Assembly: GCA_017411235.1 (NCBI GenBank)
Contig: JAFPMR010000102.1
Location: 1 to 10,637, forward strand
Direction of reading: 5' to 3'
DNA length: 10,637 nt
Source: Bacilli bacterium
GTDB lineage: Bacteria; Bacillota_I; Bacilli_A; RF39; UBA660
Made by a program: the position numbers and the translations under genes. This document shows positions 1-6,139 of this stretch, one piece after another; within the stretch, counting starts at the first letter, position 1; each line of letters begins with the position of its first letter. The notes beneath the pieces were generated by a model. It was not told the origin of the DNA and searched no databases. It was given only the letters and a program-made list of their open reading frames with translations.

Positions 1-3000
1 CATCATTCTCATAAATTGGGGCTGGATTTGGACTTTTATTTATTGTAATTTTTAAGTTGTATAATGTTCCTGAGAATAAATCATCACCAGGTCTGTTAGA
101 TTTACCTATAAAATTACTTCTTCTAATAACATTTGATATACCACCATAATTAAATGTATCTGTTGATACAATTATATCATCACAATATAAGTTTAGCTCA
201 TAATTTTTACCAGTATCTCTAACATCATATTTCCATTTGTGTTTTTCTAAAAGGTTAATGCTTCCTTCTGTAATATTAGTTCTCTTCTTAGATATACCAT
301 AACTTTCAAATGTTATGTTGTTTGTACTATCTAATTTACCACAATTTATACTACATTTTAAATCCCCTAAACTTCCTGTGTTATAATCAGAAGCTAAATC
401 TATTATTTTAGATACTTGTTCTACATTAGAAAACTTACCTTCAAATTCTATAGAATAGCCATTTGAAAATGGAATATTAGAACTCAATAATGGTAAAGCT
501 ATATAACCGTTTTTACCATCGAATTTTATAGCATCTTCTACAACCCAGTCTACAGTTCCTATAATGTTACCTGTTAATGAATTTCCTGATTTATCTGTAA
601 TATAAGTTCCTTTACCTGCATCAAAGTCATAGTCAATTATTCTTCTATTATCAGCTAGTAATAGTTTAAAGTCTGTAATATACCCAGTAATACCTAATCC
701 TAGAATTGAACTATCTCTGTTAGCATTTACGATTGCGTCTTGTGGAACAGTGGTCTGACCAAATATTTCGCCATCCACAAGTATTATGACTGTATAAACA
801 TTATTAGTTTTGTTATAATCTACTTCTATATTGTGTTCTCCTAACAATGACATTTGACTGTTAATAGTTGCAGCAAATTCAGTATATTCACTATTACAAA
901 TAACATCCACACTGTTTGCACTATTCAGTTTTATTGCTAGGTTTTTATAACTTAGATTTAACATCTGTTCTAGAACAACATTGTAACTTCCACTTACTGA
1001 GAATGTGTGCCATGTGGTTTCTTGTACATTTTTACTAAGTGGTAGTGTGAAATTAAATGCATCTATTTCTACATTCTCTTGGTATGTACTACCTATAGTC
1101 GCTCTTATGTTCCATCTAGCATCAATAGAAATTGTTGGTTGTCCATTATAACTTATATCTTGTGTTTGTTGACCACCACTGTAGTCTTTAGCACCATTAC
1201 CATCATTATTAATAACTGGAGTTCTATGGTTGTGTTGTGTTCCATTTATAAATGCATATAAATCTCTATCATTTATGTACAATGATCCGTAGTTAGCACA
1301 ATGACCATAAGGAGTATAAGTTATTCTACACCCTGTATCAGTAGCAACAGCTGTACCTACAATTCTTATACCATATAGATTAGAAAATTGAGAATTCTTT
1401 GTTACATCAAATGAAGTATTAGCACCTTTTTCTCTTCTAGTTCTATAAGTTGGATATGAACTAGATACTGTAAGTTTCCAGTTGTGATTATATTGTGTAT
1501 CACCTTGATTTATTACAAAAGAACCTGTCTTAACTTCTTTACTTAATGTTGAACCTAAGTCAAAAGTAAAATTAGTTTCGTTTATTAGATTTGTATTAGT
1601 TGTACTGTCTTTTAATGAGAACTTACCACTTTGACTACCATTTACGCTTGTTGAACTTCTATAGTACTTTAATGTATAGTTTACTGTAACAGTTTTATTT
1701 ATATTATCTGGAGTTGTCCTACAAATTAAATCTGCCTTATAACCATTAGCCCAATTAGTTGATATAGTAAATGTTTGAGGAGTAGCTTGACCTGTAGCAG
1801 TTGCTTGTTTTAAATTATATAAATAAGCATCATTTATACTATCAATGTCGGTATTTGCTAAAACTTTAAATCCATTTTTAAGGTTAAAATCAGATCTAAT
1901 TACACCAGTTTTTATATAGTTATTATTTCCATCAAGGTTGACACCAACACCAGGTTTTATAATCATATTTCCTACTGTTTTAGCATCATGACCGTTTCCT
2001 GAGGCATCTTCTACTACACCATTTTCTGTATCTCCAAAGTTATATTCTAAAAGTGTTTCTTCTACAGAATAATCTTCTTTTTGAGGAACAGTACAATAGG
2101 CTTCAATAGCACCATCTACCATAAACATAAATGTTGGTTTTTCTGGAAATCTCATCTCAGTAAATGCTTTTAAGTCATAATTATATACTAAAACATCTAA
2201 GTTCTTAAGTGCAGCAATATCTCCTTGTTCGTAAGCTGTATTGAAAAATAACATATACTTATCTTTGTATCTTATAGCATAAGAGTGTTCACTAATACCA
2301 TTGTATCTAACAGCTGGATCAGTTAATTCTCCCAAGTACATTGTAACATTTGATGTAAGACTTTTTACTTTTGTATCTATTTCTTTAACATTCTCAAATG
2401 TAATACTATTAGAACTATTACCATAAGCAGCACTAGAAATTAATTGATAAATACCTCTAGAACTTGCAAAGTATAATACATTCTCTATTGGAACTATTGT
2501 ATTTGGAGCATGGCAACCAATACTTAAGTTTAATGGAACTACTTGGAAATCTGCATCTCCAAAAGCATTTGACATCTTGTATATTCTAAACTTAGTAAAT
2601 ATTACATAGACATTTCTAAAGAATATTATTTTTGTTATTTTATCTGTGGGCTCTATTGGTAATGAAACATAGTTATAGTTTGGTACATAGTTGAAATTAT
2701 TTAATTCACTAAACCATATTGTATCATCTTTGAAATATACAGCTCTATTGTACATTTCTAACATTTCATACTCACCAATGTTAAGGTTTGTTACAGGCTT
2801 AATTTCTGGATCTACAGCACCTACATCATAGTAGTCATAGTAGTCATTAATAGTTGCACCAGTTTTAGTTATTTTTATTTCAACATTACTTGTAGGAGTA
2901 GTTGTAAATGTTACATCATAACATTTTAATCCAGTTGTACTATAAGTTGAGTTTACAGTAACACTAGCACTTCTTTCATATTCTCCTTCTTTGAATGTTA

Positions 3001-3928
3001 TATCAAAACCACTATCTGAACCAGTATATAATACATTAATTCTAAACTTACCTACACTAGGAATTACAGTTGTAGGTTTGTTATCAGTTGTTGTTAAATA
3101 AATACCTTGAATACTGTCTGTAGATAGTCCTTGATAATCTACCCAATGTAGTGGATCGTCACCTAGAACATTGAAACCTACTTTTCTAATTTCCATTGGA
3201 CTTGGTTTATAAGCATTGTTTGGCGCAGAACCTATATTAGAACCAAAGTAAGAGAATGTATCATTAGTTCTATCAAAACAAACAAGACCTTTATTATTAT
3301 TTGTGAAATATATTTTGTCAAAGAACTCTATTGTATTAATATTTGTTAAGTTTCTATCCCACTTGAATACAACTGGTAGTTCTTGTATGTCCTCAGTAAG
3401 TACTATTGTTTCTGTATCTGTAGGCTCTCCTTCTTGATCATATTCCAATTCTGGAAGAGTACAAGAGTATAACCACGATTTAGATTTATTAGTTTGATTA
3501 TTTGTAGTTATAAATAATAGTTTAAATGAGTTATTTTGAGCACCATATAGTTCTTGATATTTTCTATAAGCATTATCACCTGTAAATGCTGATAAATTTC
3601 TAAAACAGTTGTTATCATTTATTAATAATTTCATATAAACTATGTTATCATTATAATCTTCTGGATTTGGGTTTTCTTCTGTCTTATTTTTAACTTCTGG
3701 AGTTTCACTAAATTTAGCGAAAATCTGTGAAACAGCATTAAGTTTACCAAATCCCATTCGTTTATATAGAGAACCTCTTTTATCCATATTAAAGTTAACT
3801 ATTGACTTAAATTCATTATCTGCACTACCATCATCACTAAAATCCGTATTAATACCACCATCTAATTGGTCTATAAGATAAAACAACTTATTCTCAGAGT
3901 TTCCTCTATATGTTTGGTATTTTCCCAT
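1..3928 (-). CDS. Large tail protein, nozzle/propeller-like front with C-terminal LamG domains (3' end outside window)
   Basis: An uninterrupted frame of 1309 codons runs from the ATG at 3928-3926 off the window edge. I chose this start because AAGTAGGTGA precedes it at suitable spacing. Residues 1-61 hold GGIN at 24-27 and KRGSLYKRMGFG at 50-61, a pattern I associate with T7-gp12-type nozzles and P22-type stabilisation proteins. Around 380-530 come propeller-like strands with WFSEL (405-409), SIGCHAPNTI (469-478) and FASSRGIY (487-494), recurrent in hub/nozzle proteins of low-GC phages. From about 628 the protein changes: a LamG-type start with DASGNGHDA (641-649), a Thr/Ser/Asn-rich beta module at about 715-985, LamG-like strands with LVDGEIFG (1050-1057) and ITGYITDFKL (1080-1089), then a second contiguous LamG-like domain at about 1096-1298 with AIKFDGKNGYIALP (1133-1146). 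Inferred role: tail nozzle or hub carrying carbohydrate-binding domains. It follows the adaptor by 17 bases and probably shares its transcript. Domain names rest on motif recognition only. Confidence 0.8.
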   Translation of the reverse strand, partial: MGKYQTYRGNSENKLFYLIDQLDGGINTDFSDDGSADNEFKSIVNFNMDKRGSLYKRMGFGKLNAVSQIFAKFSETPEVKNKTEENPNPEDYNDNIVYMKLLINDNNCFRNLSAFTGDNAYRKYQELYGAQNNSFKLLFITTNNQTNKSKSWLYSCTLPELEYDQEGEPTDTETIVLTEDIQELPVVFKWDRNLTNINTIEFFDKIYFTNNNKGLVCFDRTNDTFSYFGSNIGSAPNNAYKPSPMEIRKVGFNVLGDDPLHWVDYQGLSTDSIQGIYLTTTDNKPTTVIPSVGKFRINVLYTGSDSGFDITFKEGEYERSASVTVNSTYSTTGLKCYDVTFTTTPTSNVEIKITKTGATINDYYDYYDVGAVDPEIKPVTNLNIGEYEMLEMYNRAVYFKDDTIWFSELNNFNYVPNYNYVSLPIEPTDKITKIIFFRNVYVIFTKFRIYKMSNAFGDADFQVVPLNLSIGCHAPNTIVPIENVLYFASSRGIYQLISSAAYGNSSNSITFENVKEIDTKVKSLTSNVTMYLGELTDPAVRYNGISEHSYAIRYKDKYMLFFNTAYEQGDIAALKNLDVLVYNYDLKAFTEMRFPEKPTFMFMVDGAIEAYCTVPQKEDYSVEETLLEYNFGDTENGVVEDASGNGHDAKTVGNMIIKPGVGVNLDGNNNYIKTGVIRSDFNLKNGFKVLANTDIDSINDAYLYNLKQATATGQATPQTFTISTNWANGYKADLICRTTPDNINKTVTVNYTLKYYRSSTSVNGSQSGKFSLKDSTTNTNLINETNFTFDLGSTLSKEVKTGSFVINQGDTQYNHNWKLTVSSSYPTYRTRREKGANTSFDVTKNSQFSNLYGIRIVGTAVATDTGCRITYTPYGHCANYGSLYINDRDLYAFINGTQHNHRTPVINNDGNGAKDYSGGQQTQDISYNGQPTISIDARWNIRATIGSTYQENVEIDAFNFTLPLSKNVQETTWHTFSVSGSYNVVLEQMLNLSYKNLAIKLNSANSVDVICNSEYTEFAATINSQMSLLGEHNIEVDYNKTNNVYTVIILVDGEIFGQTTVPQDAIVNANRDSSILGLGITGYITDFKLLLADNRRIIDYDFDAGKGTYITDKSGNSLTGNIIGTVDWVVEDAIKFDGKNGYIALPLLSSNIPFSNGYSIEFEGKFSNVEQVSKIIDLASDYNTGSLGDLKCSINCGKLDSTNNITFESYGISKKRTNITEGSINLLEKHKWKYDVRDTGKNYELNLYCDDIIVSTDTFNYGGISNVIRRSNFIGKSNRPGDDLFSGTLYNLKITINKSPNPAPIYEND

Positions 3929-3945
3929 TTTTATTCACCTACTTT

Positions 3946-4404
3946 CTAGTACGAGCCACCATTACCATTACTTCCAAAAAATCCCATATTTATAGCATTA
4001 GATGTATCTATACCGTAAACTCCACCATAACCTATAGAATTTATATATTCTCCAGAAAGACCATTTTCTGTATCTCCCTGTTCATAGGCTTCAACTAGAG
4101 AACCTATATTGTCTTTAAAAGTATTAAGTGCTTTGTAAAATTCATCAAGATATAAATTTGCTTCTGATAAAGAACTATCATTCATCTTTATACCATAAGA
4201 TAAATATGGACTTATCATATCGTATTGCCAAACAGCTGGAATTGCTGTATATTCCGTTGTTGTATCAGTATAAAATGGAAATAAGGTCTTACATTCTGCA
4301 TTAATTCTAGAAATTGCTCTATTTGCAATACTTACTATCTGTTCTACAGAAAAGTTTTCATCTGTAAAAATTGCAGAATTGTCCATAATCTTTGCTAATG
4401 TCAT
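3946..4404 (-). CDS. Predicted head-tail adaptor (connector) protein, 152 aa
   Basis: The protein looks mainly helical for its first 110 residues: amphipathic helices at about 16-40 and 79-107 flank a short segment containing FPFYTD (42-47) and IPAVWQYDMISPYLSYG (55-71). This helix - aromatic/Pro loop - helix plan, with alternating positions such as SIANRAISRIN, resembles adaptor proteins that bind beneath the portal (P22 gp4 class, about 166 residues). The last 40 residues are Gly/Ser/Asn-rich and probably flexible. The position directly before the nozzle-like tail gene is where an adaptor is expected. The start is supported by AGAAGGTGA just upstream, and the gene has its own promoter with a leader of only about 14 bases. 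The stop codon is TAG. The function is inferred from fold pattern and position, since no diagnostic catalytic residue exists for this class; another small head-completion protein is the alternative. Confidence 0.6.
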   Translation of the reverse strand: MTLAKIMDNSAIFTDENFSVEQIVSIANRAISRINAECKTLFPFYTDTTTEYTAIPAVWQYDMISPYLSYGIKMNDSSLSEANLYLDEFYKALNTFKDNIGSLVEAYEQGDTENGLSGEYINSIGYGGVYGIDTSNAINMGFFGSNGNGGSY

Positions 4405-4425
4405 ATAATCACCTTCTTTATAATA

Positions 4426-4454
4426 ATTATAACATAAAAAAAGTTTATAGTAAA
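4426..4454 (-). promoter_or_regulatory. Promoter of the adaptor-tail transcript, overlapping the preceding terminator
   Basis: On the minus strand the -35 is TTTACT (4454-4449), the spacer is 17 bases, and the -10 is TATAAT (4431-4426), preceded by TATG plus one base, a complete extended -10. The predicted start point is near 4418, so the leader is only about 14 bases and begins at the Shine-Dalgarno AGAAGGTGA. The -35 lies in the loop and descending arm of the upstream gene's terminator hairpin, and the terminator T-run forms most of the spacer. Confidence 0.7.
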
Positions 4455-4468
4455 CAATACTATAAACT
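4436..4468 (-). terminator. Intrinsic terminator after the 161-aa gene
   Basis: An 11-bp perfect stem (4468-4458 pairing with 4452-4442) encloses a 5-base loop (TTGTT) and is followed by seven consecutive T on the minus strand (4442-4436, the first being the last stem base). The stem is AT-rich. It begins four bases after the TAG stop of the 161-aa gene and overlaps the promoter of the next gene. Confidence 0.8.
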
Positions 4469-4472
4469 AAAA

Positions 4473-4958
4473 CTATGCTTCTCTTCTGTCTTCTATTACT
4501 TCTTTTGGAGTATTGCTCTCTGATACTTCATGTATTTTTTCCATAATTTTATTGTAAATAAATTCTGGGAATTCTTGTGTTGAACCATCAAATTTAATTG
4601 TTACAGGTACAGCATTATAAAGGAATGTATATACCTTACCAAAAAATTGAGAATATATTTTATCTCCTCTAAACTTAACGACTTTATCTTTCTTACACTT
4701 ACTCAACATAAAGTTCATTTTTTCTTTTATGTAAATTTTTTCTGCTTCTTTCATGCTTAGTTCACTATTAGCATCTATTGCAGCTTTAAGAGCAGCAGTA
4801 GCAGCAGCATTTTTAAGAGCATCATCTGCTTTTTTAACATTTTTATTTGTTTCTTTTGTATTAGACTTTTGACTTTCTTTTTTAGGTTTTTCAGGCTCAG
4901 TACCTAAACCTAGATCTTTATCAGTTAATTCTGGTTTGTTATTTTCTAAATTTTCCAT
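4473..4958 (-). CDS. Unknown virion-region protein, 161 aa, charged N-terminus and compact C-terminal domain
   Basis: I do not recognise this protein with certainty. Residues 1-45 are Lys/Glu/Asn/Pro-rich and probably disordered. Residues 46-63 are Ala-rich (about half Ala) and predicted helical, continuing as a Lys/Glu helix to about 90. From 92 to 146 there is a compact segment: VVKFRGD, then FLYNAVPVTIKFDGSTQEFP (112-131), then a helix FIYNKIMEKIHEV. A hydrophobic strand with an internal turn, a Pro after acidic residues and a final helix recurs in small unassigned proteins encoded next to capsid genes, so a head-associated role is a weak inference. There is no signal peptide, membrane segment or catalytic motif. 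The start is fixed by AGAAGGAG 8-9 bases upstream. It has a dedicated promoter inside the end of the glycosyltransferase gene and its own terminator, so it can be a single-gene transcript. Confidence 0.75.
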   Translation of the reverse strand: MENLENNKPELTDKDLGLGTEPEKPKKESQKSNTKETNKNVKKADDALKNAAATAALKAAIDANSELSMKEAEKIYIKEKMNFMLSKCKKDKVVKFRGDKIYSQFFGKVYTFLYNAVPVTIKFDGSTQEFPEFIYNKIMEKIHEVSESNTPKEVIEDRREA

Positions 4959-4973
4959 ATTCCATTTCTCCTT

Positions 4974-6074
4974 CTATTCTATTATATCAATTAATTTGAT
5001 AATTGTAAACCCCTCTGGTTGCTCTAATTTATAATTAGTTAAATACATAGCTCTTTCGTAATCTGTATACCATTTATCTCCTTTTTTTCTAAATACATTG
5101 TATTCATAGTCTTGGAAACCCCATTGGTAAGCACATTGAACATGAACTTTTTTATCCTCTCTGATATTTTCTTGTTCTCCACCTAATAATTCCTTCCATT
5201 GTTTATCAGAATTTTTAACTTTATAATCGAACTTTGGTATGTTATTATAGATTTTATTAACATCAATATTTGACATATCCATATTAAATATATAGCCTGT
5301 TTTACCATCTACTACACCATTTTCTATAGCAGCATCAAAATTAGTTGCTAGAACTGGCGTACCAAGACTTAGGCTCTCCTTAACAGCAAGACAGTCTGCT
5401 TCTGTTTTTGAAAATTGTGCAAGATAATCTGCTTCTGCAATATAGTTAGATATATTAAGTTCACTAGGCATAAATACAAATCCCTTAATATCTGGTTTTA
5501 TATCTGTATTATTTGTAAATACTAACCATATAAATGGTATATTTTCTTCTATAAGTTTTCTAGCAAATATCTTCATCTTTTCATAAATAGAACCTTTATC
5601 CTCAGCAATTCTAGTAGCACTAATAATTTTAAGAACCTTTCTAGGCTTTTCTAAATAAACTGGATTGTACATTATTTCAGGCATAGTACCAGTAAGTTTA
5701 TGAAAGTCATTAGCAGCCGTTTGACTAACAGCTATATATCTATTTATCAATGGGTTTGTTTTAAATGACTTAGTATGATATGCGATTGAATAACAAGCAT
5801 GAACAAACTGTATTCTTTCTTTACTTGCATCAAAACATATTATATCACTATCAGGCATATTAATACAAAATATTGCAATATCACATTTTACAGATTGGTT
5901 ATAGAACTTTCTTACCTTTACCAAATCCCTAAGTCTATCAATTTGTTTTTCATCACCAGTCTTATAATAAACTGTAATATCTCTATTTTTACCATACAGT
6001 TTACTAATATAATACATCCAGCTCTCAACACCACCAATATTATTGAAGTGTGGTATGTAAAATACTATCTTCAT
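4974..6074 (-). CDS. GT4-type (GT-B fold) glycosyltransferase, 366 aa
   Basis: Likely transfers a sugar from a nucleotide-sugar donor. The N-terminal Rossmann half starts with MKIVFYIPHFNNIGGVESW, the usual GT4 opening with the Gly-Gly-x-Glu loop at 14-17. A VHACYS segment (91-96) sits in the acceptor half. The donor half begins around 148 with SATRIAEDKG, whose R155 and K160 match the conserved Arg and Lys that contact the donor phosphates. The family E-x7-E signature is intact at E225 and E233, followed by SLGTPVLATN. Residues 307-366 lie beyond the normal GT4 core and form a small extra module (see findings). The start is fixed by AAGGAGAT seven bases upstream. It lies between the capsid gene and the head-tail genes, is expressed from its own promoter just after the capsid terminator, and has no terminator of its own. 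The acceptor is unknown: a capsid or tail protein, or host surface glycan. Confidence 0.88.
   Translation of the reverse strand: MKIVFYIPHFNNIGGVESWMYYISKLYGKNRDITVYYKTGDEKQIDRLRDLVKVRKFYNQSVKCDIAIFCINMPDSDIICFDASKERIQFVHACYSIAYHTKSFKTNPLINRYIAVSQTAANDFHKLTGTMPEIMYNPVYLEKPRKVLKIISATRIAEDKGSIYEKMKIFARKLIEENIPFIWLVFTNNTDIKPDIKGFVFMPSELNISNYIAEADYLAQFSKTEADCLAVKESLSLGTPVLATNFDAAIENGVVDGKTGYIFNMDMSNIDVNKIYNNIPKFDYKVKNSDKQWKELLGGEQENIREDKKVHVQCAYQWGFQDYEYNVFRKKGDKWYTDYERAMYLTNYKLEQPEGFTIIKLIDIIE
4981..5009 (-). promoter_or_regulatory. Promoter of the 161-aa gene, inside the 3' end of the glycosyltransferase gene
   Basis: On the minus strand the -35 is TTTACA (5009-5004), the spacer is exactly 17 bases, and the -10 is TATAAT (4986-4981), preceded by TG plus one base. 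The -35 is formed by the codons for F356-T357 and the -10 by those for D363-I365 of the glycosyltransferase. The predicted start point is near 4973, giving a leader of about 15 bases that begins at AAGGAG. Confidence 0.65.
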
Positions 6075-6094
6075 AATTCCATCTCCTTAGTATA

Positions 6095-6123
6095 ATTATA
6101 CAATAAAAAAGACTATATATCAA
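6095..6123 (-). promoter_or_regulatory. Promoter of the glycosyltransferase gene, overlapping the capsid terminator
   Basis: On the minus strand the -35 is TTGATA (6123-6118), the spacer is 17 bases, and the -10 is TATAAT (6100-6095). The -35 lies at the loop of the capsid-gene terminator and the spacer contains its T-run. The predicted start point is near 6088, giving a leader of about 14 bases whose first bases are the Shine-Dalgarno AAGGAGAT (6088-6081). It has the closest -35 to consensus of the promoters here. Confidence 0.75.
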
Positions 6124-6133
6124 TATAGTCTTT
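6105..6133 (-). terminator. Intrinsic terminator after the major capsid gene
   Basis: An 11-bp perfect stem (6133-6123 with 6118-6108) encloses a 4-base loop TGAT and is followed by a T-run of six (6110-6105, the first three inside the stem). It starts six bases after the TAA stop of the capsid gene. The promoter of the glycosyltransferase overlaps it. Confidence 0.85.
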
Positions 6134-6139
6134 ATGTTA

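Noticed and set aside
1079..1261. Short plus-strand open frame antisense to the tail gene, and similar ones at 3910-4098, 5799-6095, 6411-6647, 6912-7256 and 9455-9670.
   Set aside because: All lie opposite well-supported minus-strand genes, lack good ribosome sites and have unnatural compositions; they are shadows of real genes.
2018..4077. An 18-base exact repeat (2018-2035 and 4060-4077), both coding for GDTENG in the tail and adaptor proteins, and a related stretch in the glycosyltransferase near 5309.
   Set aside because: Short, in coding frame, in AT-rich low-complexity codons, and with no extension on either side; probably chance or codon bias rather than a recombination site.
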